Source: Rhodospirillaceae bacterium
GTDB lineage: Bacteria; Pseudomonadota; Alphaproteobacteria; Rhodospirillales; Magnetospirillaceae
Assembly: GCA_013349735.1 (NCBI GenBank)
Contig: DUZC01000026.1
Coordinates: forward strand, 1-13,959
Direction: 5' to 3'
Length of the DNA: 13,959 nucleotides
Below, one piece after another: positions 7,101-13,322 of this stretch (the first letter of the stretch is position 1; every line of letters begins with the position of its first letter). The position numbers were made by a program, and so were the translations under genes. A model generated the notes under the pieces. It was not told the DNA's origin, did no database searches, and was given only the letters and a program-made list of their open reading frames with translations.

Positions 7101-8108
7101 GTGAAATGGTTGCTGCCCGTCTTTTTCTGGCTTTTGGTGATGCCCGCCCCGGCGGACGCGCGGGATCAGATCCATATTGTCAGTTCCTCGACCGTCTATC
7201 CCTTTGCCGGTCTGGTGGCGGAGCATTTTGGAAAATCGTCGGGGTTCCGAGCACCGGTTATCGAAAGCACCGGTTCGGGTGGCGGTTTTAAATTGTTTTG
7301 CGCCAGTATCGACGCGGACAGCCCGGATATCGTCGGTGCCTCGCGCCCGATTGCCAAAAGTGAAGCGAAAGATTGTGCCGCCCATGAGGTTGGGCTGATT
7401 GGGGAAATCGTTATTGGTTTTGACGGCATCGCCCTGGTCAATGCCAAATCCGCGCACCCCTATCAGTTGACGCGGCGGCAACTTTTTTTGGCGATTGCCA
7501 AAACCGTTCCGCGGGATGGGAAACTGATCGCCAACCCCTATGCCCGTTGGAGTGAGATCGATCCAGCCCTTCCCAGCGATCCAATACTTGTCTTCGGACC
7601 GGCGCCCAATCACGGAACCCGTGACGTTTTGCTGGATCTGGTGATGGAACGCAGTTGCCAGGCTTTTCCGGAAATCAGCGGTCTTGAGCCGATCGCCCGC
7701 AAACAGGTCTGCGAACATCTTCGGGAGGACGGGCATTTCATCGAAGTTTCGGAAAATTATACGATTATACTACGCAAGCTTGTCGGTGAGCCAAATGCCC
7801 TCGGCATTCTGCCTTTTAGCTATCTCGACCAGAATGGCGACAAAATCCAGGCGGCTACGCTCGAGGGGTTTGTGCCCAGCTATGACAATATTTACAATCT
7901 AAGCTACCCACTTGCCCGGCCGCTGTTTCTCTATGTCAAGACCTCTCATATTCCTGTAACGCACGGAATCCTTGAATATCTTACCGAGTTCCTATCAGAA
8001 AAGGCCTGCGGTAAAGACGGCTATCTGGCCGATCATGGGCTCATTGTTCTGAGCGAAGCGGCTCGCCAGGTTGAACGCGAAAAGCTTGAAGCCTGGCGCC
8101 ACCGTTAG
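7101..8108 (+). CDS. PstS-like periplasmic phosphate-binding protein
   Basis: About 335 residues. A signal peptide (WLLPVFFWLLVMPAPADA, cleavage likely after ADA) directs it to the periplasm. Family landmarks follow: IHIVSSSTVYPFAGLVAEHF, IESTGSGGGFKLFC, DIVGASRPI and NHGTRD, which form the phosphate pocket in PstS-type proteins. It lacks a lipobox. No pstC, pstA or pstB follows within the window, so it either feeds a transporter encoded elsewhere or acts as a sensor. GTG at 7101 is chosen because GAGG (7089-7092) stands eight bases upstream within a GAGGTGAT match to the 16S tail; ATG 7095 and GTG 7092 are too close to that site. It is divergent from the DUF47-pit operon, strengthening a phosphate role. 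Confidence 0.87.
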   Translation: MKWLLPVFFWLLVMPAPADARDQIHIVSSSTVYPFAGLVAEHFGKSSGFRAPVIESTGSGGGFKLFCASIDADSPDIVGASRPIAKSEAKDCAAHEVGLIGEIVIGFDGIALVNAKSAHPYQLTRRQLFLAIAKTVPRDGKLIANPYARWSEIDPALPSDPILVFGPAPNHGTRDVLLDLVMERSCQAFPEISGLEPIARKQVCEHLREDGHFIEVSENYTIILRKLVGEPNALGILPFSYLDQNGDKIQAATLEGFVPSYDNIYNLSYPLARPLFLYVKTSHIPVTHGILEYLTEFLSEKACGKDGYLADHGLIVLSEAARQVEREKLEAWRHR

Positions 8109-8153
8109 GCGGATTTGGACCACAAAGTTAGAGACGAATCTCGCTTATGGCGA

Positions 8154-8173
8154 AAGCTTGCATTGAAGCTTGC
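8154..8173. repeat. Tandem AAGCTTGC pair
   Basis: AAGCTTGC occurs at 8154-8161 and 8166-8173 with a 12-bp period, in the gap after the pstS-like gene. No function can be assigned. Confidence 0.3.
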
Positions 8174-8221
8174 CCGGCGGTGTGCTAACCGATTGGCAAG
8201 GATTGTCGTTCCACGCAAGGT

Positions 8222-8337
8222 TAGAGCGGCCTTCTGTTGGTCAAAGCAGGAAGGCTCTCGTGGTCCGATCCTGACGCTTGGCGCCCAGGCGTCAGGTGAA
8301 TCGGCCCACCAACTGTTTGAATTGTGGTAAGGCTCTA
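8222..8337. repeat. 116-bp TA-flanked palindromic element
   Basis: The ends read TAGAGCGG and its near complement GGCTCTA, with CCTT/AAGG just inside, giving short terminal inverted repeats bounded by TA. Inside lie nested pairs: GTTGGT 8236-8241 with ACCAAC 8308-8313, CCGAT 8265-8269 with ATCGG 8300-8304, and CCTGACGC 8270-8277 with GCGTCAGG 8289-8296. The whole can fold into one long hairpin. The terminus TAGAGCG is the same as in the 271-bp element at 5055, suggesting two members of related non-coding families. A reading frame starting at 8115 runs through it but is not credible as a gene. Confidence 0.55.
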
Positions 8338-8364
8338 ACGGATGGCATGGGCGCTATCCGTTAG
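8335..8364. repeat. Hairpin upstream of the NDUFS4-like gene
   Basis: CTAACGGAT (8335-8343) and ATCCGTTAG (8356-8364) are perfect 9-bp arms around a 12-nt loop. No T tract follows, so it is a poor terminator. It could be part of the adjacent palindromic element, a transcript-stabilising stem, or a leader structure 25 bp before the next start codon. Confidence 0.5.
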
Positions 8365-8389
8365 ATTCTAACCACTAGGGGGTTGCGCT

Positions 8390-8689
8390 ATGCCAGAGGT
8401 CCGCATTTATCGTCCCGCCAAAAACGCTATGCAGTCTGGACGGGCCAATTGTCGCCACTGGGTCGTCGAGTTTGAGCCATCGGATCGCAAACAGCCTGAT
8501 CCTTTGATGGGTTGGAACGGGTCGCGGGACACGCGGGGTCAGTTGCGCTTGCGGTTCGAGACCAAGGAAGAGGCCGTGGCTTTTGCTAAGCGCGAAGGCT
8601 ATGCCTATAGTCTGACCGAGGACCGTCCCGCAAAGGCGCCGGTGCCAAAGAATTATGCGGATAATTTTCGCTTTGACCGGGTTGGCTGA
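8390..8689 (+). CDS. NADH dehydrogenase (complex I) accessory subunit, NDUFS4-like
   Basis: A 99-residue soluble protein of the ETC complex I subunit family (the bacterial relative of mitochondrial NDUFS4, 18 kDa subunit). The start VRIYRPAKNAMQSGRA, the central WVVEFEP and DPLMGWNGSRDT, and the end NYADNFRFDR cover the whole conserved domain at full family length. It binds the peripheral arm of NADH:quinone oxidoreductase and is found in Alphaproteobacteria, supporting the taxonomic inference. ATG at 8390 has AGGGGG seven bases upstream. It stands alone, away from a nuo operon, which is normal for this subunit. Confidence 0.93.
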   Translation: MPEVRIYRPAKNAMQSGRANCRHWVVEFEPSDRKQPDPLMGWNGSRDTRGQLRLRFETKEEAVAFAKREGYAYSLTEDRPAKAPVPKNYADNFRFDRVG

Positions 8690-8735
8690 GGCCGCTCGGT
8701 TGCTTCAAAGGCGCATGTCCCGATTCCAAAGTTCG

Positions 8736-8741
8736 TATAAT
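8736..8741 (+). promoter_or_regulatory. Possible -10 box for the tRNA-Arg gene
   Basis: A perfect TATAAT lies about 50 bp before the tRNA, but no good -35 box is found at 16-18 bp. A 7-bp inverted repeat (AAGTTCG 8729-8735, CGAACTT 8759-8765) brackets it. The call rests on the -10 match alone. Confidence 0.3.
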
Positions 8742-8792
8742 CTGATCCAAGCCCTTATCGAACTTCGGACGCGATTACGACAGGAACGGTTT

Positions 8793-8869
8793 GGCCCCGT
8801 AGCTCAGTTGGATAGAGCACTCGCCTTCTAAGCGAGTTGCCGCTGGTTCGAATCCAGCCGGGGTCGCCA
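8793..8869 (+). tRNA. tRNA-Arg (anticodon UCU)
   Basis: A complete 77-nt cloverleaf. The acceptor stem GGCCCCG pairs with CGGGGTC (one G-U), the D arm is AGCTCAGTTGGATAGAGC, the anticodon stem CTCGC/GCGAG holds loop CTTCTAA with anticodon TCT at 8827-8829, and the T arm GCTGG-TTCGAAT-CCAGC is canonical. Discriminator G and CCA (8867-8869) are encoded. It reads AGA/AGG, codons that are rare in GC-rich alphaproteobacteria. tRNA genes of this kind are common integration sites, but no integrase lies next to it here. Confidence 0.97.
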
Positions 8870-8893
8870 TTCTCACAGCCGGAAAGGTTGATG

Positions 8894-9274
8894 ATGAACG
8901 GGGTGTTGGGGTTCCGAGCCTTGGTGATGGCGCTTTCAATGGTCGCCCTTCCCGGTCTGGGGGCCGCGCAGAACTCACCTGAGTTTGAAAACGAAGTTAC
9001 CTTCGGTCTGCGTCTGCAGTCGGCGCAGCCGGCTCTCTATGATCGGTATCTGGGTATCTCCAATGACCATCTGAGTGGGGGTGGCAGCCTTCATGTCAAT
9101 AAGAGTGAGGCTTGGGACTCGGGTAAAACCGGATATTTCCGGGCCGAAGCGGAAGGATTGGATTTTGGCCGTCACCAGATGTTTCCTGACGCGGACGCGG
9201 CCGTTTCTGCCGGCCAACAGGGACAGTGGGGCATGAAAGCCGATTTCCAGGCGACGTCCACGCGCGGTCGCTAA
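8894..9274 (+). pseudogene. Truncated MtrB/PioB-like outer-membrane barrel, N-terminal remnant
   Basis: 126 residues: a signal peptide (ALVMALSMVALPGLGAAQ) followed by about 100 residues resembling the first strands of the MtrB/PioB decahaem-associated porin family: FENEVTFGLRLQS, YDRYLGISN, a tG-Y-RAEAEGLDFG stretch and GQQGQWGMKADF. Intact members have roughly 600-900 residues and sheath electron-transfer cytochromes in the outer membrane; this one stops after a few strands. No CXXC motif is seen. ATG 8894 has GGAAAGG six bases upstream; ATG 8891 is possible. The TAA overlaps the antisense ctaA stop, so the rest was probably lost by deletion up to ctaA. It could alternatively be a small expressed secreted protein; the family assignment is from pattern memory only. 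Confidence 0.5.
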
Positions 9275-10326
9275 TTCTTCCGGCTGAAATATTGCAGGCT
9301 CCATAGGCTGAAAGTAAAGAGCAGCAAAGCGCCCATCTGATGAAGTGAGGCCAGCCAGACAGGGACCATCATCAGCAAAGTCGCGATCCCCAACCCAGCC
9401 TGAAGCAGCGCCATGAGGGCGCAGAGTGTCATCGGCAGAGCTACCTTGCCGCCGGGGGTGTGGCGACGGAGGATGAGCCACAGGGTCAGTGCCAAAGTGA
9501 CGGTCAGAACGGCCAGACAGCGATGGGTAAACTGAACAGTCTTGATGTCCTCAAAGGGGCTGAGCCAGCCCAGGCGCCAAAGATCATCCGGAATCAAGTG
9601 GCCTTCCATCAGCGGAAAGCTGTTGTAAATCAATCCGGCATGAAGGCCCGCCACCAAAGCCCCAAAAAGGACGGTACAACTGACCATCAACACAAGACCC
9701 AGCAGGCCAAATCTTAGCGGTCGGCTTCGGTGAAGCAGAGGCGAGGGCGCGGCACCACCAAGCAGGCTCAAGCCCAGCCAGAGCATCCAGCCATGGAGAA
9801 GAAAGGCCAAGGCCAGATGCAGGGCCAGTCGGTAATGGCTGACGGTCGGGTCCTTGACGAGGCCGCTTCTTACCATATACCAGCCCGCCAAACCTTGCAG
9901 GCCGCCCACAAAAAGCAGCCCGGCCAACCCAGGCCAGAGCCGCCGGTTGATTTTTTTACGCAAGGTCATCCAAAGAAACGGCAGAGCAAAAGCCAGGCCG
10001 ATCATCCGCCCCCACAGCCGGTGCAGATATTCCAGCCAGAAAATGTCTTTAAAGTCATCCAGCGTCATACCCTGATTGACTTGAAGATATTCGGGAGTTT
10101 TCTGGTATTTACTGAAAAGGATTTGCCAGTCGGCCAAAGAAAGCGGCGGGATCACGCCCACCAGCGGTTCCCATTCGACCATGGACAAGCCAGAATGGGT
10201 CAATCGGGTCAGGCCACCCAGCAGGACCATAATGGCAAGCATGGCGCAGCAAATAAAAAGCCAGAAGGCAATCCAAGAGTCTGGTGCTTTGTGAGGCGGC
10301 AGCCGTGGAAGTCGCAAAAATTGCAT
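9271..10326 (-). CDS. ctaA: Heme A synthase (CtaA/Cox15)
   Basis: A 351-residue, eight-segment inner-membrane protein of the alphaproteobacterial/mitochondrial Cox15 type and normal length. It oxidises the C8 methyl of heme O to the formyl group of heme A, needed by aa3-type cytochrome c oxidase. Signatures: GGLTRLTHSGLSMVEW (residues 37-52), EYLHRLWGR with H102, SHYRLALHLALAF with H170, ALVAGLHAGLIYNSFPLM, QFTHRCLA and SLHQMGALLL; these histidines are the expected haem ligands. ATG 10326 lacks a clear ribosome site. The TAG stop overlaps the opposing truncated barrel gene by three bases. It follows the GNAT gene by 61 bp on the same strand but belongs functionally elsewhere; no cox structural genes are in the window. 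Confidence 0.96.
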   Translation of the reverse strand: MQFLRLPRLPPHKAPDSWIAFWLFICCAMLAIMVLLGGLTRLTHSGLSMVEWEPLVGVIPPLSLADWQILFSKYQKTPEYLQVNQGMTLDDFKDIFWLEYLHRLWGRMIGLAFALPFLWMTLRKKINRRLWPGLAGLLFVGGLQGLAGWYMVRSGLVKDPTVSHYRLALHLALAFLLHGWMLWLGLSLLGGAAPSPLLHRSRPLRFGLLGLVLMVSCTVLFGALVAGLHAGLIYNSFPLMEGHLIPDDLWRLGWLSPFEDIKTVQFTHRCLAVLTVTLALTLWLILRRHTPGGKVALPMTLCALMALLQAGLGIATLLMMVPVWLASLHQMGALLLFTFSLWSLQYFSRKN

Positions 10327-10387
10327 GAGGGATCAGGGACAGTCTAGGGCCAGCGGGTGTCCAGATGGCCGTTGGCCACCAGGCTTG

Positions 10388-10936
10388 TCACCGTTCCAGG
10401 GTTCGGCGCTTCAGCGTGCGCCGGCTGGCGTGACATTTGCCCATCAATAGCAGATCGATCCACTGTCCGTCGATGAAAACGGCTTTCCGCAGTAAACCTT
10501 CGCGCTTAAAGCCCGCCTGTTCATAGAGCCGGATCGCCGCCTGATTGTTACGAAAGACACTGAGTCCAATGCGGCTCAGGTTCAAATGGTTCCAGCAATA
10601 GTCGACGGCCAACTGAAGCACTTCTCGGCCAAATCCCTGACCCCGATTGACCTTTTCGCCAATGCGCAGACCAAGGACAGCGGCCCGATGAATGGGGTCG
10701 ATCTGGCCGATCTGAACATAACCGATCAGTCCTGGGGAATTGTGGCTTCGGATAGCGAAGAGTACCTGTCCCCGCTCTTTGGCAAAACTGCTCCACCATT
10801 CCTGATGCGCAGACCAGTGAACCGGTTTGTACGGCTCGTTCATCAAGGCAGTCTCACTGTCATTGGCCCACCGAAACAAGATATCCGCATCGTGGAGCGT
10901 AACCGGCCCCAGTGTTACCAGCTTGCCAATGATCAT
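10388..10936 (-). CDS. GNAT family N-acetyltransferase (RimJ/RimL or PseH-like)
   Basis: A 182-residue GNAT acetyltransferase, cytoplasmic. The acetyl-CoA loop is visible as NRGQGFGREVLQLAVDY, followed by NLSRIGLSVFRNNQAAIRLYEQAGFKREG, the typical motif A/B region. The general layout resembles both RimJ/RimL protein N-acetyltransferases and the sugar-nucleotide acetyltransferase PseH/FlmH of flagellin glycosylation; the sequence alone does not separate them. It begins 34 bp after the FliD-like gene on the same strand and is probably the last gene of that operon, which makes modification of a flagellar or surface component the more attractive guess. The basic C-terminal tail (RRTLKRR) is not part of the domain. 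Confidence 0.85.
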   Translation of the reverse strand: MIIGKLVTLGPVTLHDADILFRWANDSETALMNEPYKPVHWSAHQEWWSSFAKERGQVLFAIRSHNSPGLIGYVQIGQIDPIHRAAVLGLRIGEKVNRGQGFGREVLQLAVDYCWNHLNLSRIGLSVFRNNQAAIRLYEQAGFKREGLLRKAVFIDGQWIDLLLMGKCHASRRTLKRRTLER

Positions 10937-10970
10937 TTGCCGATCCGATCCTGTATTGAAAGTCAGCCTT

Positions 10971-12344
10971 TTAGCCGGTTACCGATGCGCTATTGTTGGT
11001 CGTCCCCAGCGAAGAAGCGACAGAATAGGAGGCGGCCGCCTGTGAAACATTGACCGCCTGGGCGCCCAAAAGCGAGGCGAACGGATCGGACGAACTGCTG
11101 AAGGGGTCGGAGGAATTAGAGGATTGCCCGAGATAACTGGCTAACGTCAGGCCTTGGTTGAGCGAGCCAATAAGCGCGGTCAATTCCGCCTGAACCGTGC
11201 TGGCGCTGCCGCCACTGCTGGTAAGGGATTGCTGTGCCGCCTTGGCCGCTGCGTTGATCAAAGCGCTGGTGCCCTGTGGGTCTGCGGCAGAGGCCGCCTG
11301 AAGCTGGCTGTTGTCGATGCTTAAGGTGCCATCGGTTTGGATGCTTAAGCCGATGGAGGCCAGACTGGATTGGTTGCCCGAACCAGCAAAATTTTGCTGT
11401 AAGGTCTTGTCGAGAGCCGCGACCAGATCTGAGCCCGTGCCATTGTCCGCGGCGAGAGCGCCCCCGCTGCCGGTCATCTGTTTGACCTGATTAATGAGGG
11501 CGTTGATGGTTTTGACCAAAGACTGGGCGGCCGCAGCGCTGGCGCTTTCCTGTAAGGGCTGTTTGGTGGTGGTGACCCCGGTCGCGGTGACGGTAATTGT
11601 TTCGCCAGGCAAAAGGGTCAGCTGGTTGGTGGCGCTGGTCTGCACCGGGCCAGCATCGACGGTGTATTGAGCGTCTTGCGCCACCTGGGTGGTGGTTAAG
11701 GCCGATGCCACCTTACCGCTGGGGTCATAGCTCAGAGCCTCAATCCCGGAAAGAGAAAAGGCGTTGGCTGCGCCGCTTTGCCCGGTCAATTCCAGTTGGT
11801 AATTTCCATCGCTGCTGCCGATTACCGAAGCGGTTATCCCGGCACCGGCGGCATTGATAGCCGAGGCAATGCCGGTAAGCGTGCCATCCGTGATGGGAAT
11901 GGCAATGGGAGTGCCTGTCGGTGTAAAGTCGCCCGACCCGCTGGCAATCGATCCCATTTGCAGCTTCAAGGTTCCGGTCCCGACAACAGTGGTGCTGGAA
12001 TCGGCATTGGTGCCGCTGGTCACGGTTTGGGGTTGGGCCAATTGGAGCACATCCAAAACATGGCCGACTTCCAGAGGTTTGCCGTCGCCGGCGGTTACCG
12101 TTTCGCCCGGGTTGCTTTGCGCGAGACCTGAGAGAGTCGTGCCGGTTTGATTGATCAACTGACCAAGCTGATCGTAGCCAAGCAGACTGCTGGCAGTCTG
12201 TTGTTGGCCGACGGTCAGGTTATAAGACGCGCTGCCGCTTGTTGGTTGCGTGCTGCCGGTCGAACTGGCCGTATTGCCCCCCTGCGCCGACTGCAACTGC
12301 TGGAGTAAGGGGAGTAGCGTGGCATTGATGCCTGAAACGGTCAT
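10971..12344 (-). CDS. FliD-like flagellar filament-cap protein (non-canonical)
   Basis: 457 residues, rich in Ser, Thr, Ala, Gly and Gln and lacking cysteine, as exported axial proteins are. Residues about 95-131 (VLQLAQPQTVTSG, VVGTGTLKLQMG) match the FliD N-terminal region, about 150-175 are the hook IN motif (IPITDGTLTGIASAINAAG), and the C-terminal half has the FliD_C features INALINQVKQMTG and SIGLSIQTDGTLSIDNSQL. FliD caps the growing filament and folds flagellin. The usual N-terminal start (GLD, LMALE-type helix) and C-terminal coiled coil with FxxmE are missing; instead there are low-complexity ends, including a repeated SSDPF. AAGGAG seven bases before ATG 12344 fixes the start. It is preceded by the His-tract protein gene at 30 bp and driven by the sigma-54 promoter beyond it. 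Confidence 0.75.
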   Translation of the reverse strand: MTVSGINATLLPLLQQLQSAQGGNTASSTGSTQPTSGSASYNLTVGQQQTASSLLGYDQLGQLINQTGTTLSGLAQSNPGETVTAGDGKPLEVGHVLDVLQLAQPQTVTSGTNADSSTTVVGTGTLKLQMGSIASGSGDFTPTGTPIAIPITDGTLTGIASAINAAGAGITASVIGSSDGNYQLELTGQSGAANAFSLSGIEALSYDPSGKVASALTTTQVAQDAQYTVDAGPVQTSATNQLTLLPGETITVTATGVTTTKQPLQESASAAAAQSLVKTINALINQVKQMTGSGGALAADNGTGSDLVAALDKTLQQNFAGSGNQSSLASIGLSIQTDGTLSIDNSQLQAASAADPQGTSALINAAAKAAQQSLTSSGGSASTVQAELTALIGSLNQGLTLASYLGQSSNSSDPFSSSSDPFASLLGAQAVNVSQAAASYSVASSLGTTNNSASVTG

Positions 12345-12351
12345 GCCCTTT

Positions 12352-12357
12352 CTCCTT
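12352..12357 (-). promoter_or_regulatory. Strong ribosome binding site of the FliD-like gene
   Basis: AAGGAG with seven bases to ATG 12344, lying in the 30-bp gap after the upstream stop codon. It supports independent, efficient translation of the second gene in the operon. Confidence 0.8.
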
Positions 12358-12374
12358 TAGCGCGCGTCCCGGCG

Positions 12375-13145
12375 TCAGGCTGATGTTGACAGCACTTGTT
12401 GAATGGCGGGCGTGTTCGTACTCGGGTTGGCTCCAGCGGCCCCGGGGCTACTGAAGGCCTGCAGCAAATCCTGTGCTACAGCCGAGGCGAACATTTGTAG
12501 GGCGTCAGGAGGGGCCGTGCTGGAGATGGCTGGTGCACCGCTGGCCGAACTGATGGTAATCCCGGTTGGCGTGGTCGCGGCGGTGGCGCTGGAATTGGCT
12601 GCGGTGCCGCTGGACGAAGACGCGGCCGCGCTGCTCGTGGCACCTGACTGTAGGGCCTGCAATAGATCCTGGGCAAATTGATCAAGCGGCGACAAAGCCG
12701 CGTTGCTGCTGCCGGCGCTGCTCGTCGAATCGGCCTGATCGGTCGCTGAACTGCTTCCCGCGCTATGATGGTGATGGTGATGATGGGGTGTCGCTTGCGT
12801 GGTCGAGGTTGCGCCCGCTTCGTCGCCGTCCGGGACGGCGCTGGCATCGGCTGTGGCTGAGTTTGTGGGGGTTGTGGTTGCACCGGTCGCTGCAGCTGTT
12901 CCTGTCGCTGTTGCCGTTGCGGTCGGGGCGCCGGCATCTTGTTGTTGCAACAACAGCGCCCGCAAATCGGTCGCTAATTGTTGGAAGATGCTCTGTCCGC
13001 CCTGGACCGAAGCGCTGGGGGCTGAGGACGGGCTGCTGTCGAGAGCCTGGAACAGTGAGGTTGGCGGAGACTGCGCCGGTTGCTGGGCGATGGCGTTTGT
13101 CTGCCAAATATATGGCGACTGGGATCCATTGACACTGCCAACCAT
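12375..13145 (-). CDS. Low-complexity protein with three DLLQA motifs and a seven-His run
   Basis: 256 residues, not recognised as a named family. It lacks a signal peptide and any cysteine. Three related amphipathic segments are spaced by Ala/Ser/Thr linkers: IFQQLATDLRALLL (53-66), FAQDLLQALQS (157-167) and FASAVAQDLLQAF (219-231); AQDLLQA is identical in the last two. Residues 121-127 are seven consecutive histidines (12765-12785) after an acidic patch DGDE. ATG 13145 is chosen because GGAGAAGG (13148-13155) precedes it ideally and the sigma-54 start point lies only 44 bp upstream; the longer frame to 13274 would begin upstream of the promoter. First gene of the operon with the FliD-like protein, so a chaperone, regulator or exported partner of the flagellar axial system is a guess. 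Confidence 0.75.
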   Translation of the reverse strand: MVGSVNGSQSPYIWQTNAIAQQPAQSPPTSLFQALDSSPSSAPSASVQGGQSIFQQLATDLRALLLQQQDAGAPTATATATGTAAATGATTTPTNSATADASAVPDGDEAGATSTTQATPHHHHHHHSAGSSSATDQADSTSSAGSSNAALSPLDQFAQDLLQALQSGATSSAAASSSSGTAANSSATAATTPTGITISSASGAPAISSTAPPDALQMFASAVAQDLLQAFSSPGAAGANPSTNTPAIQQVLSTSA

Positions 13146-13147
13146 AA

Positions 13148-13155
13148 CCTTCTCC
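13148..13155 (-). promoter_or_regulatory. Ribosome binding site deciding the start at 13145
   Basis: GGAGAAGG stands immediately upstream of ATG 13145 with six bases from GGAG. Two earlier in-frame ATG codons (13157 and 13160) overlap or precede this site and cannot use it. Confidence 0.75.
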
Positions 13156-13200
13156 ATCATGGATGTGCCGAAAGAAGGATCGGCATCGCCCAGACGACAC

Positions 13201-13215
13201 GCAAACAATATGCCA
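13201..13215 (-). promoter_or_regulatory. Sigma-54 (RpoN) -24/-12 promoter
   Basis: On the minus strand the sequence is TGGCAT-ATTGT-TTGC, matching TGGCAC-N5-TTGC at all but one position, with the invariant GG and GC separated by exactly 10 bp. Transcription should start near 13189, about 44 bp before ATG 13145. RpoN control is typical of middle and late flagellar genes in many bacteria, which agrees with the FliD-like gene in the operon. Confidence 0.8.
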
Positions 13216-13241
13216 GGAGAAAAATGGCGAATTAACGGGGC

Positions 13242-13258
13242 TTTTTTTGGACATGTCC
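13242..13258. promoter_or_regulatory. A/T tract and GGACATGTCC palindrome
   Basis: Seven consecutive T (13242-13248) adjoin a perfect 10-bp palindrome GGACATGTCC (13249-13258), between the sigma-54 promoter and the upstream inverted repeats. The tract would bend DNA and could help loop an enhancer-bound activator to the polymerase; the palindrome may be a protein site. Confidence 0.3.
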
Positions 13259-13260
13259 GG

Positions 13261-13313
13261 CCGGCAAAGGGCAAAATAGGCCGTCTCGTTTTGCCGGGCG
13301 GCAGAATTTGCCG
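13261..13313. promoter_or_regulatory. Cluster of CGGCAAA-type inverted repeats, candidate enhancer
   Basis: CCGGCAAA (13261-13268) is repeated inverted as TTTGCCGG (13290-13297), and a compact palindrome CGGCA-GAATT-TGCCG lies at 13299-13313. Together they are four half-sites of one type, about 70-125 bp upstream of the sigma-54 start point. The layout and motif recall the ftr sites bound by the flagellar activator FlbD in Caulobacter as I remember them; the match to that consensus has not been computed. Confidence 0.5.
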
Positions 13314-13322
13314 TTATTGTAT

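Noticed and set aside
8115..8330. 71-codon plus-strand frame after the pstS-like gene
   Set aside because: It starts with TTG without a ribosome site, overlaps the nested palindromes of the repeat element and has no recognisable domain.
12765..12785. His run as a cloning tag artefact
   Set aside because: The seven codons mix CAT and CAC within a natural low-complexity context and in the middle of the gene, with no vector sequence nearby.
13146..13274. N-terminal extension of the His-tract protein to 13274
   Set aside because: It would begin upstream of the sigma-54 promoter start point, and the ideal ribosome site belongs to ATG 13145.
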